IMG/VR virus record: IMGVR_UViG_3300044998_000129
Coordinates: 1 to 60,966 of that record
DNA from: a virus
DNA length: 60,966 nucleotides
Direction: 5' to 3' (one strand)
Each line of letters starts with the position of its first letter. Within the stretch, counting starts at the first letter, position 1. Below, piece after piece: positions 1 through 7,302 of this stretch. A program made the position numbers and the translations under genes. The notes beneath the pieces were generated by a model. The model was given only the letters and a program-made list of their open reading frames with translations. It was not told the DNA's origin and did not search any database.

Positions 1-235
1 CGCCCTAGGCCTGCCCCACGGCCCGCCCTACGGCCCGCCCTACGGCCCGCCCTAGGCCTGCCCCACGGCCCGCCCTACGGCCTGCCCCACGGCCCGCCCT
101 ACGGCCCGCCCTACGGCCCGCCCTAGGCCTGCCCCACGGCCCGCCCTACGGCCTGCCCCACGGCCCGCCCTAGGCCCGCCCCACGGCCCGCCCTCGATCT
201 CGCCCCACGGCCCGCCCTACGGCCCGCCCTTGATC
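1..235. repeat. C-rich tandem array at the left end
   Basis: Irregular 12-13 base units built from cggcccgccctac and cggcctgcccca fill the first 235 bases. Read on the minus strand the unit encodes Ala-Val-Gly-Arg/Gln in one frame, broken by TAG where the unit becomes ccctaggc, so no open frame covers the array. The unit resembles the repeat inside the gene at 20445-20813. It could be decayed coding sequence, a true genome end or an assembly artefact. Confidence 0.8.
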
Positions 236-530
236 TTTTCTAAAATTATTTCTTGCTTCAAATTCTAAATTCCAGCTTCCAACTTTAATTTCCAATTTCA
301 AAATTCAACTTTTAACTTTATCTTTTAAGTTTTAACTTCTAGTTTTACATTCTAGGTTCAAACTTTATTTTCTAACTTTTAGTTTCACTTTCTAGTTTTC
401 GGTTTTATCTTCTAACTTCACTTTTTAGTTTTATCTTTTAATTTCACTTTTTAGTTTCAGTTTTCAGCTTTTACTTTTTAGTTTCATCTTCTAACTTCAC
501 TTTCTGGCTCCAGCTTCATTCGCGGCGGCG
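236..530. repeat. Pyrimidine-strand degenerate repeat tract
   Basis: About 290 bases with almost all purines on the minus strand. It is made of degenerate 12-15 base units such as cttttagtttcac, ttctaacttcac and ttttatctt. No open frame survives on either strand. It sits between the C-rich terminal array and the 60-bp direct repeats. The function is unknown. Confidence 0.75.
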
Positions 531-539
531 AACTTTTAT

Positions 540-671
540 TATAAACGGCGAATTTCAATTCCCTTTCGAGATCACGCGTGGTCGGTCGGTCGGTCGGTTA
601 TAAACGGCGAATTTCGGTTCCCCTTTTTGGGATTGCGCCTGATCGGTCGGTCTATTCGAATATAAACGGCG
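540..671. repeat. Three direct repeats of about 60 bp
   Basis: TATAAACGGCG occurs at 540-550, 599-609 and 661-671. The first two copies are followed by similar sequence ending in runs of cggt. On the minus strand the unit resembles the coding sequence for Pro-Phe-Met-Arg-Asn-Phe-Asp-Arg-Pro inside the adjacent gene (near 890-930). The repeats therefore look like duplicated and decaying pieces of that gene's 3' part. Confidence 0.7.
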
Positions 672-1377
672 CGATGGAAGGCTTTTTCGGGTCCGCAAGA
701 TCGTTCCAGCCGTCGAAGTCGAACGGCGGCACGTCGAGCGAAAACCAGCTTGGTCTGTCAAAGTGAGCCATCAACACGTCAAAGGAGCTGTAACCCTGGC
801 CACCGTATGAATAGAAGTCCGCTGGGTGCGCGGCTCCGGCCAATATAAACCGGCCACATTCGCTCCGAATGTTGAGTGAGATTCCAAAGTCGGACGGTCG
901 GTCGAAGTTTCTCATAAACGGCGAAACCTCGCTCATTTTATGGTATAGGCGTTCCAGCCCGATCCGGTTCCATCTTCCGAGGACGGACGGATAATCGAAA
1001 CGAGGATGGTGAATCCCGATGTGGCAGTGAAGCGATTCGACCCAATCGCGATAGGTTGCCAACGGCCACCGTGTCTGCCGGAGCTTCGCCAAGTATGGGT
1101 TCATTAGGTTGTGGACCGATCTGCGAGCCACAACGATGTTAGGTTCATCGCTGTTGCTTAGCAATAGAACTGCGCCTGCGATAAACGCGATGATCGCAAC
1201 GGAAGGCTGCCAATCGGTCGGAAACCGGACCATCCGGCGGACCTCGACCGGATCGTCCGCAAACCGTTTCAAAGGCCGATAATCAGCGTCCAAACGGCCT
1301 GAAACAACCCATAAATCCTCGGGGTTCTTGCGCTTTCGAACCCTCCTTTTTCGCGGTTCAAGGTTCAAAAATTCCAT
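652..1377 (-). CDS. Hypothetical protein, basic N-terminus, one hydrophobic segment
   Basis: About 241 aa, function not recognised. The N-terminus is very basic (RKRRVRKRK near residues 9-17). One hydrophobic stretch (SVAIIAFIAGAVLLL, near 60) could span the membrane, and the C-terminal half is rich in Asp, Pro and aromatic residues. The ATG at 1377 is chosen because GGGAGA lies just upstream; that Shine-Dalgarno-like sequence is itself part of the AAGTGGGA iteron array. Longer frames start inside the repeats. Fragments resembling the 3' part of the gene are repeated downstream (540-671). Confidence 0.5.
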   Translation of the reverse strand: MEFLNLEPRKRRVRKRKNPEDLWVVSGRLDADYRPLKRFADDPVEVRRMVRFPTDWQPSVAIIAFIAGAVLLLSNSDEPNIVVARRSVHNLMNPYLAKLRQTRWPLATYRDWVESLHCHIGIHHPRFDYPSVLGRWNRIGLERLYHKMSEVSPFMRNFDRPSDFGISLNIRSECGRFILAGAAHPADFYSYGGQGYSSFDVLMAHFDRPSWFSLDVPPFDFDGWNDLADPKKPSIAPFIFE

Positions 1378-1380
1378 TTC

Positions 1381-1695
1381 TCCCACTTTCTCCCACTTTG
1401 CACCCCCTTTTAATCCCACTTTATCTATAAATAAATCAATACTTTATATGTAATTGTATGTAAAGTGGGATAAGTGGGATTGCCGACTTTCGCGTAATTT
1501 TATAGAGGGGCCTAGAACCGCCCCCAGGCCCCCGGAGGGGGATTCTCCCACTTGCCGGGATTTTTCTCCCACTTTGGCCTAACCCATTGATTTCATTAAT
1601 AAAAAAGTGGGAGAAAGTGGGTGAAAGTGGGATAATTTGGCATTGACAGGCAGTCTAACCCATTGATTTTATTACACTTTTGCTTTCTCCCACTT
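1381..1695. repeat. AAGTGGGA iteron array
   Basis: Eleven copies of AAGTGGGA or its complement TCCCACTT lie in 315 bases, at 1381, 1391, 1414, 1463, 1472, 1546, 1567, 1605, 1615 (AAGTGGGT), 1625 and 1688, in both orientations. They sit in AT-rich non-coding DNA between the primase-helicase gene and the next minus-strand gene. Such clusters are typical of initiator or repressor binding regions. The binding protein is not identified. Confidence 0.75.
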
Positions 1696-1712
1696 TGATA
1701 ACCCATTGATTT
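1580..1712. repeat. Three copies of TAACCCATTGATTT
   Basis: The 14-base sequence TAACCCATTGATTT occurs exactly at 1580-1593, 1656-1669 and 1699-1712, always on the plus strand and interleaved with the AAGTGGGA iterons. It is a second repeat family in the same 695-base gene-free stretch (1378-2072), which supports a replication origin or a complex control region. Confidence 0.75.
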
Positions 1713-1777
1713 CAAACAATTTTGCCAAAATCCTTGACCAAACGATAAGCCCTACCACAGCCAAATCAGTTCAAAAC

Positions 1778-1799
1778 TCTTAGAACCAAGCAGGTTCTT
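1778..1799. terminator. Small inverted repeat
   Basis: AGAACC, a five-base spacer and GGTTCT followed by tttt make a short hairpin on the plus strand. It could be a weak terminator or part of the palindrome-rich control region. Low certainty. Confidence 0.3.
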
Positions 1800-1842
1800 T
1801 TACACGTCAAGACTCTAAAGCCCATTAAACCCACGGTGGCCA

Positions 1843-2080
1843 AGCCAACTTCTAGCACTATCAGTTAGCACTGTTAGAAGCCAACTTCTAACACTACCAC
1901 CCATATTAGAAGTCAACTTCTAGACTTATTAGAAGCCAACTTCTAGCTTACCTAGAAGCTAGCTTCAGACAGTATCACTTATATTAGAAGCCAGCTTCTA
2001 ACGCTACTAGAAGTTCACTTTAACAGCATTAAGCCAGCTTCTAACGCTACTAGAAGTTCACCAAGTCAGCTTCTAGCCTT
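1843..2080. repeat. TAGAAG/CTTCTA palindrome cluster
   Basis: Inverted copies of TAGAAG and CTTCTA recur about every 25-40 bases from 1843 to 2080. The best formed is the 18-base palindrome at 1874-1891 (TTAGAAG, four bases, CTTCTAA). The cluster runs into the 3' end of the primase-helicase gene. The regular half-sites suggest a multimeric DNA-binding protein; origin or operator use is inferred from context only. Confidence 0.7.
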
Positions 2081-4532
2081 CCCAAGCATCGCCAAAGGTG
2101 TAGAACTTTGTTCTAACTTGACCTGCGAGGACGACTTGATATTGCATCATAATGCTCTCACGAGTAACCTCGGTAAGCACTTCTGCTTTAATTAATTCTT
2201 GCAAAGTCTTTTCGATATGATCTTGCGTTGTCTTGCCTTGCTCGCTCCCTTGGAACGCAGCATTGTTTTTCAAATACCTTAGCAAAAATCCATGCGGGAT
2301 AACATGCTTCAGATCAACAACCGATTTTGGAACTCTATACTGTAGCCTGGTCGTCGGCTTCATCTTTACATATTGCCGAACGGCATCAACCATCGTTGCA
2401 AGTCGAATCATTTCACCGCCGCCGACTTCGCCATCCTCGACCATGTTGATAATGCGCTCGATGATCTTCAAACTAAAGTCACGAGACCAGTTCCAATGTT
2501 CAAGCGTGATCTTCGGGGTGATGTGATTTTCGAAGACAGCGAGATTGCAGGCGACCTTTAGGGCGTTGATCCAGATGCGGCTTAGATACTTTGACAGCAC
2601 GTCATTTTCATTCATGCGCCTTGTCATGAGTTCGTCAAACTCTTTCATAGCCTGCTTTACTTCTGGGGCTACTTCAATATCGACGACCTGATCTGGATTC
2701 ATCCTAAAGGCTTGCCATATGTCAGCTAGCCGGTTAATGATATATTCTGGTATTGGATAATGGATCGAGTTCGTGGGTTTGATGATCCCGTTATATTCGA
2801 TAATCATTATTCGCGCTGCGAGGCCGCTGTCTCTAACATGCCGCTTGCCGAGAAATTCTTTCATGTAGGTCGGCTGCGTGTCGATTATCATTGTGAAGAC
2901 TGGCCGATGGATAGAAGGCGTGCTATCGTCCTTGCTTGCATATTCTTTGGCGGCAATGGAAAAGTTTCTGCCGCCCATGTCGAACAGGCCGAGAAGCAAT
3001 TTCTTGATCTGACCGCCTTGGCCGAGGTCTTCACCAATCAGGCGTAGAAGATCATGGGCGTCTTCTTCGCTCATCGCAACGAGGGGATAAGGTGTTCTTG
3101 TGAATAGCTGCCGGAAGCCTGATCCGGAAGCTGGTATTTGATTGTCGAAGGTCTTCGACAAGTTCGGGTCAAGGGTCTTCACCGTCAAGGCATCCTTGAC
3201 GATTTGTTCCAGCATGACTTTCCTAGCCTGGCCTTTGCCTCGACCTGTTTCAGCCGACAGGAGGAAATATAGCTGAGGGCCAATGCTTCCGCATTGATAG
3301 CGCCTTGCACATAGACCTGAAATTAAATGCAAGGTGTAGGCTATTGCAAACTGACGAATTGGCTTCTTTGACATGTGATACATATACTGAGCCAACTCGC
3401 CTGTAATACCCGGTGGCCAAGGAAAATCCCATTCACCTTGACTTAGCTTGACTTCTTTGGGTAGAACTGATTCGGCGGCTTGGAGGGCCGCCGTTGATAT
3501 TTCGTTTTGAAGGACAGGGCCGATGGGTTCGCCGTTCACGCGCATGTTTGCGTATAGTTTGGCACCGAGTTCTTCATGGGCTTTGATGATAGCTTCGGGG
3601 TCGTCGCCGATTCGCCATCCGTAAGGAATTGCGATTGCACATCGCTGGGCGTAGGGTTCATTGTTCTGACAGTCTAGGCGGCAGAAAATATCGAAGGCGT
3701 CGCCCCATTCACGACCAAGCAATTCCTTGACGGTCGTCGATAGTGTGCTCCAGCCGCCGTCATTCCATACGCGCGTTGCGTATGATCCTGTCGTTTGCGA
3801 TGCATGGTGCCAATCCCGGCCACCGTTGTTCGTTTCAAAGCCGTGGCGGGCCAGCATGTATTCAATCGGGTAAAGGTGATTGAAGTTGCCGCGTTCGCGC
3901 CCTGGCTTTAGGACGGGTCGCTTCTCTTCCTCGGTCGCTAATTTCTCAGCGACAGCTTTAGTTTCATCAGACAAACGGTGGCCTGGTCGAAATAGATACG
4001 GGCTGCCTGGTTCATAATGGTAGGCGTAGTTTCCTCGTGGGTTGGGTAGGTAGCATATTTGATTCGGGCCTTGATTAACGCGATCTATTCCAAACCCGTA
4101 AAGTTCCAGTAAATCATTTAATGCAGTTGCGGCTGCTGAATAATAGATACCTGGAATTGGATTTGCAATAGGAATCAGAACTCTGTATTTGAAATTAGTG
4201 ATGCCATCGTGACTATATGTCGTGTAGATAAGAAACTCTGACTCGGTAATAGCCCGAACGGCTGCGGCTACCTCGTCAATAGTCGGTGGCCCTTTATCAA
4301 TATCTGCCCACAGTATCGGGAAGCTACCCTTTTCGAATTGAACAGATGCAGTTCGGGCGTTGAACTGATTATAGGTGCTAGGAATAATCCAAAAGCCGTC
4401 AGACTTGTCCCCTTGATAGTAAGGGGCCTTTGCAAATTCAACGATGCTTTTGAAATCTGTTGTATGGTATTCGACACCAGAATACAATTTAGTGTCGTGC
4501 TGACCCTTACCAGCGCATACTTGCAGATTCAT
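2073..4532 (-). CDS. Primase-helicase (AEP-like primase plus DUF3987-like ATPase)
   Basis: 819 aa. The N-terminal part looks like an archaeo-eukaryotic primase: an Asp-x-Asp pair at D77/D79 (WADIDKG) followed by YTTYSHDG and RVLIPIANP, as in phage and plasmid AEP primases. The C-terminal half resembles DUF3987-type helicases, with a variant P-loop AETGRGKGQ at about 427-435, where Gly replaces the usual Ser/Thr after Lys. The frame is open to 4667, but the ATG at 4532 has AAGGG upstream and starts the conserved part. It would start replication; its 3' end lies in the palindrome and iteron cluster. Confidence 0.75.
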   Translation of the reverse strand: MNLQVCAGKGQHDTKLYSGVEYHTTDFKSIVEFAKAPYYQGDKSDGFWIIPSTYNQFNARTASVQFEKGSFPILWADIDKGPPTIDEVAAAVRAITESEFLIYTTYSHDGITNFKYRVLIPIANPIPGIYYSAAATALNDLLELYGFGIDRVNQGPNQICYLPNPRGNYAYHYEPGSPYLFRPGHRLSDETKAVAEKLATEEEKRPVLKPGRERGNFNHLYPIEYMLARHGFETNNGGRDWHHASQTTGSYATRVWNDGGWSTLSTTVKELLGREWGDAFDIFCRLDCQNNEPYAQRCAIAIPYGWRIGDDPEAIIKAHEELGAKLYANMRVNGEPIGPVLQNEISTAALQAAESVLPKEVKLSQGEWDFPWPPGITGELAQYMYHMSKKPIRQFAIAYTLHLISGLCARRYQCGSIGPQLYFLLSAETGRGKGQARKVMLEQIVKDALTVKTLDPNLSKTFDNQIPASGSGFRQLFTRTPYPLVAMSEEDAHDLLRLIGEDLGQGGQIKKLLLGLFDMGGRNFSIAAKEYASKDDSTPSIHRPVFTMIIDTQPTYMKEFLGKRHVRDSGLAARIMIIEYNGIIKPTNSIHYPIPEYIINRLADIWQAFRMNPDQVVDIEVAPEVKQAMKEFDELMTRRMNENDVLSKYLSRIWINALKVACNLAVFENHITPKITLEHWNWSRDFSLKIIERIINMVEDGEVGGGEMIRLATMVDAVRQYVKMKPTTRLQYRVPKSVVDLKHVIPHGFLLRYLKNNAAFQGSEQGKTTQDHIEKTLQELIKAEVLTEVTRESIMMQYQVVLAGQVRTKFYTFGDAWEG

Positions 4533-4673
4533 GAGTTGCCCTTGCCCACAAAGCCCGTTAGACCAGACTGACAGACTGGCACGCAAAACGCAAGCGGAAA
4601 CAAGCCGAACCGCTGGCACTAGACTAATCAGTTTAGTTATTCTAAAAATCTTTGAATATTCGCACACCTGGTC

Positions 4674-4702
4674 TTGACTGGCGACTCCCTATGTGCTAGG
4701 CG
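4674..4702 (+). promoter_or_regulatory. Sigma70-type promoter for the first early operon
   Basis: TTGACT, a 17-base spacer and TAGGCG in the divergent gap between the primase-helicase and the first plus-strand genes. The same architecture recurs at 6464, 10397 and 24746. A related GCACTAGA lies about 60 bases upstream. Confidence 0.65.
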
Positions 4703-4738
4703 GATGACGTGGGCAACACAAGGCAAAGGATATTCAGA

Positions 4739-4945
4739 ATGGCCTTCTATGAAGTATCTGTCATCGCGCAGCATCGCTTTGACGCGGTTCTGTATCATAA
4801 CTACTTTCACAACGAAGAAGAAGCGCAGGCCGAGGGTCAGCGCGCTCTGGATGACTGGAAGAAGTGGGAAGGACCGGAGTGGGAACGGTATCTGCGCCTG
4901 GAAATCAAGCGCCGCCGGTATGGTGACAATGATCGGTGTTTCTGA
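4739..4945 (+). CDS. Small early protein, possible first half of a split gene
   Basis: 68 aa, function not recognised. The N-terminus (MAFYEVSVIAQ) followed by an acidic, Trp-rich middle resembles the opening of the 107-aa protein at 5664-5987. The next frame, beginning at 4920, matches that protein's C-terminal part. The ATG at 4739 has an AAAGGA ribosome site. Either the pair is one gene broken or expressed by frameshift near 4920, or two overlapping genes. It lies first after the promoter at 4674. Confidence 0.6.
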   Translation: MAFYEVSVIAQHRFDAVLYHNYFHNEEEAQAEGQRALDDWKKWEGPEWERYLRLEIKRRRYGDNDRCF

Positions 4946-5090
4946 CATCGTTTCCACGGTCGATCTGGATTCGATCAGTCTGGAAAAGATCGACGCGGAT
5001 ATGATCAAGGACTACCTGGTCCTGAACGCAAACGAGGGTTGGGTGGTGGATTTCACCGCCGAGGAAGCAATCGGTTTGTCAGGCATCTGA
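4920..5090 (+). CDS. Small early protein, possible second half of a split gene
   Basis: 56 aa. Residues LEKIDADMIKDYLV match LKEIDAEKIKDYLI of the protein at 5664-5987, so the frame is very likely translated. It overlaps the preceding gene by 26 bases in another frame and has only a weak ribosome site, which favours a frameshift from the upstream gene over independent initiation. Molecular function is unknown. Confidence 0.5.
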   Translation: MVTMIGVSDIVSTVDLDSISLEKIDADMIKDYLVLNANEGWVVDFTAEEAIGLSGI

Positions 5091-5118
5091 AGGTGATGGC
5101 CTACATCTTGCAAGCTAA

Positions 5119-5166
5119 CAAGTGACTCGGTTCGCCGCCCTACGGGGCGGCATTCCCGGTCACTTG
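5119..5166 (+). promoter_or_regulatory. Structured RNA leader or terminator
   Basis: A nested hairpin. The outer arm CAAGTGAC (5119-5126) pairs with GTCACTTG (5159-5166) and is extended by CGG/CCG. The inner arm GCCGCCC (5134-5140) pairs with GGGCGGC (5145-5151) and closes a UACG tetraloop of the stable UNCG class. No U-run follows, and a strong ribosome site for the next gene lies just downstream, so this could be an RNA control element rather than a simple terminator. Confidence 0.6.
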
Positions 5167-5188
5167 GACCGTTAACAGGAGGAACAAA

Positions 5189-5404
5189 ATGACACTCGTT
5201 GTTCGCTATGCGACGAAAAAGGACTTGGCTGCTTCCGTGGGCAAGCGCCTTCGCTACATCGAAACGTCGATGTTTGGTCCGGAATACAAGGATGACGGAG
5301 TTCTCACGGTGGCCGGTCGGCCTCACGTTCACGGAATTCCCAAGTCGCGCGAGTTTTTCGCGCAGGTGACGATGGAGAATGGCATCATCAAGAAGGTGAG
5401 GTGA
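5189..5404 (+). CDS. Small early protein of unknown function
   Basis: 71 aa, no family recognised. Mixed charge, no membrane segment or cysteine. The start at 5189 is fixed by a perfect AGGAGG eight bases upstream. It follows the structured RNA at 5119-5166 and is coupled to the next gene, whose ATG begins one base after its stop codon. Confidence 0.7.
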   Translation: MTLVVRYATKKDLAASVGKRLRYIETSMFGPEYKDDGVLTVAGRPHVHGIPKSREFFAQVTMENGIIKKVR

Positions 5405-5405
5405 T

Positions 5406-5612
5406 ATGTATATCCAAGCCCGAATTCAGACCGGAACCGCGACCATTGAAACTTTCGAGGTGCTTTGCTCCGAGAAGTTTTGCGATGCGGTGCGGGAAGC
5501 TCGTCAGTATATCTACGAGCTGGAAAAGAAGCGCCGGAAAGGCTCCTACCCAATTCGCCTCGTGGAAGTGATGACCCTGGAAGAAGTGATGCGCCGCAAG
5601 CGCGCCCGCTGA
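5406..5612 (+). CDS. Small early protein of unknown function
   Basis: 68 aa, basic C-terminus (MRRKRAR), mostly helical in appearance, no recognised domain. It starts one base after the stop of the preceding gene, so translation is probably coupled. A terminator-like hairpin with a T-rich tail follows at 5619-5650. Confidence 0.65.
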   Translation: MYIQARIQTGTATIETFEVLCSEKFCDAVREARQYIYELEKKRRKGSYPIRLVEVMTLEEVMRRKRAR

Positions 5613-5618
5613 TTCTCT

Positions 5619-5650
5619 AGCCGCCTTGGAAACAAGGGGGCTTTCTTTTC
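5619..5650 (+). terminator. Rho-independent terminator
   Basis: AGCCGCCTT pairs with AAGGGGGCT across a six-base loop with one mismatch, followed by TTCTTTTC. It ends the unit at 5189-5612. Confidence 0.65.
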
Positions 5651-5663
5651 TGGAGGATACAAT

Positions 5664-5987
5664 ATGAAAACTTATCTTGTAACTGTAACAACTTCTTGGA
5701 CTTTTGATTGGAGCTTGAGAAGCTGTGAAACGCGCAAGATCATGACTGAAAATGTAACTGACATTTTCAAACTAATTGCTAGTGACTTTGAAAATAACAA
5801 TGATGTTATTGCCAGTAACGTTATGATCGAACCATTTATTCCTCCACTAAAAGAAATTGATGCAGAAAAAATCAAAGACTATCTAATTCGTCAACAAAAA
5901 GAAAACTGGGAAGGCTGGTATCCCGAGCAACAAAATACTCTTAATCGTTTGATCGAAAACATTCGAAAAGAAGCGATCAAAGAATGA
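5664..5987 (+). CDS. Early protein, paralogue of the split gene at 4739-5090
   Basis: 107 aa, function not recognised. Its central motif LKEIDAEKIKDYLI is shared with the frame at 4920-5090, showing a small duplicated family in this early region. Base composition is more AT-rich than its neighbours. The start has GGAGG nine bases upstream. Confidence 0.7.
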   Translation: MKTYLVTVTTSWTFDWSLRSCETRKIMTENVTDIFKLIASDFENNNDVIASNVMIEPFIPPLKEIDAEKIKDYLIRQQKENWEGWYPEQQNTLNRLIENIRKEAIKE

Positions 5988-5999
5988 TGGAGTGAAACA

Positions 6000-6224
6000 A
6001 TGGACTTGAAAGAACTTGAAAAAGCTCTCGATGCAGGACATGTCGAGATTGCCATGATAAACGGTCGCTGGTGGAAAGCTCGCCGCAACGGAAAGACACG
6101 GCGGTGGGTTCGTGATCCGATGCGTTTCGAAATCCCGATCAAGTTTGGGCTGAAGAAGTGCGCGACCTTGGATCAGACCTGGCTTTCCAAGGAAGGTATC
6201 TATTTTCGCGTCAATAAGGATTGA
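6000..6224 (+). CDS. Small basic protein of unknown function
   Basis: 74 aa, rich in Lys, Arg and Trp (RWWKARRNGKTRRW near 23-36), so it may bind nucleic acid. No family recognised. It starts 12 bases after the preceding stop and is followed directly by the gene at 6228. Confidence 0.65.
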   Translation: MDLKELEKALDAGHVEIAMINGRWWKARRNGKTRRWVRDPMRFEIPIKFGLKKCATLDQTWLSKEGIYFRVNKD

Positions 6225-6227
6225 TCC

Positions 6228-6455
6228 ATGTGGGAAATCGCCAAACTCTTTGAAATCCGCGCTGATGGTTCGCGTCGGCTTATGAATACTATCGACGGGA
6301 GAAGTCAGTTTTTCGGCACACGCTATAAAAACGGGACTCCGCCATCCAGAATCGCGATGGATCAGGCGAACGGCTGGAAACGTGCGAATCCTAAGTCCAA
6401 CTATCTCGTCCAGGTTTTTATTCGCGACGAGATTCAAAACGAGATCAAATTCTAA
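6228..6455 (+). CDS. Small basic protein of unknown function
   Basis: 75 aa, basic, no recognised domain. The start is three bases after the preceding stop, so translational coupling is likely. The promoter at 6464-6492 follows its stop. Confidence 0.6.
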   Translation: MWEIAKLFEIRADGSRRLMNTIDGRSQFFGTRYKNGTPPSRIAMDQANGWKRANPKSNYLVQVFIRDEIQNEIKF

Positions 6456-6463
6456 CATAAGGC

Positions 6464-6492
6464 TTGACTTCAGGGTAGATTTGGGCTATGCT
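6464..6492 (+). promoter_or_regulatory. Sigma70-type promoter
   Basis: TTGACT, 17 bases, TATGCT. It lies in the gap before the gene at 6524 and matches the phage consensus TTGACT-N17-TAGGCT seen at 24746. Confidence 0.7.
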
Positions 6493-6523
6493 GTCACTTA
6501 GAATTAAGAAAGGAGGACCAATA

Positions 6524-6715
6524 ATGACAATCTATGAAGGACCTGTTCCGCCTTACAAGGCAATGAAGATCGGATACGGCCCTTTTAGGAACAAGTGGGC
6601 TATTTTCGGCCGTCGGCCGAACGTTTCGGCCGCCGTTTGGGAACGCAAGGCGGACGGTATCTTTCGCACAAAGCGCGAAGCTGAGGATGCAATGCGGGCC
6701 GCTGGGCTGATCTGA
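6524..6715 (+). CDS. Small early protein of unknown function
   Basis: 63 aa with several aromatic residues, ending in a helix (TKREAEDAMRAAG). No family recognised. The ATG at 6524 is preferred over the upstream frame start at 6488 because AAGGAGG lies eight bases upstream and 6488 overlaps the promoter. Confidence 0.65.
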   Translation: MTIYEGPVPPYKAMKIGYGPFRNKWAIFGRRPNVSAAVWERKADGIFRTKREAEDAMRAAGLI

Positions 6716-6733
6716 AATCACAGGAGAACTAAA

Positions 6734-6961
6734 ATGACAATCGAATGCTTGCCAATCGGTGCTTTTCAACCGCTGCTCGATGAAGCAAAACGCATTGCCG
6801 ATCCAATGCCGATTCTGGTGTTAGACGGTCCTATTGGTTCATATGGTTTTCGTTCAGGCTGGTGGACGGTTCAGCGAGGTGACGAGGTAGCGAAGTGTTT
6901 CTCATCTGTATCGCATCATGCTGATCTTGAAACACAGCACGATCATGTTCGTCATTCGGCT
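6734..6961 (+). other. Catalytic-looking His-rich part of the next gene
   Basis: Within the gene at 6734-7024 the stretch HHADLETQHDHVRH (residues about 61-74) carries five His and several Asp/Glu, which could bind metal. This is noted as an observation only. Confidence 0.3.
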
Positions 6962-7024
6962 GCCGTGGGATTTGCGATTCGTGATTTGCGTCGCGCTGGG
7001 TTTTTGGAAGAAAAACCAAAGTGA
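6734..7024 (+). CDS. Early protein with His-rich segment, unknown function
   Basis: 96 aa. A glycine and tryptophan-rich middle (SYGFRSGWWTVQRGDE) is followed by a His/Asp-rich segment near residues 60-75 and a basic C-terminus. No family recognised. The ribosome site is AGGAG. It follows the gene at 6524 by 18 bases and belongs to the operon driven from 6464. Confidence 0.65.
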   Translation: MTIECLPIGAFQPLLDEAKRIADPMPILVLDGPIGSYGFRSGWWTVQRGDEVAKCFSSVSHHADLETQHDHVRHSAAVGFAIRDLRRAGFLEEKPK

Positions 7025-7050
7025 AGACTATACTTGAAGGAAAAACTACA

Positions 7051-7287
7051 ATGAAGATCAAGCCTGGTCTTTACCGCGACGAAGTGGCGTTCACTGACGC
7101 GGTGATTGCAATTCGGACGCGGAACTTGGAAAGGCCGACCTACTATGACAGCTATACGATTGCGCGAGCGAAAAGCATCGCGCTGGCCGAAGCGACTGCC
7201 GAAGCAATCGAAATTGCACGCGAAATCTGGCTTGACTGGTTGGAACGGTGTGAAGACCGTTTTGAACGTGGCTTGTATGATGACTGA
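7051..7287 (+). CDS. Small early protein of unknown function
   Basis: 78 aa, helical, alanine and glutamate-rich C-terminal half. No family recognised. A GTG at 7021 overlaps the previous stop, but the ATG at 7051 has GAAGGA upstream and is taken as the start. Confidence 0.6.
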   Translation: MKIKPGLYRDEVAFTDAVIAIRTRNLERPTYYDSYTIARAKSIALAEATAEAIEIAREIWLDWLERCEDRFERGLYDD

Positions 7288-7302
7288 CAAAGGAGAGACG
7301 AC

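Noticed and set aside
5119-5166. preQ1-type riboswitch
   Set aside because: The size and nested stems do not match preQ1 classes, and the downstream gene is not in the preQ0 pathway.
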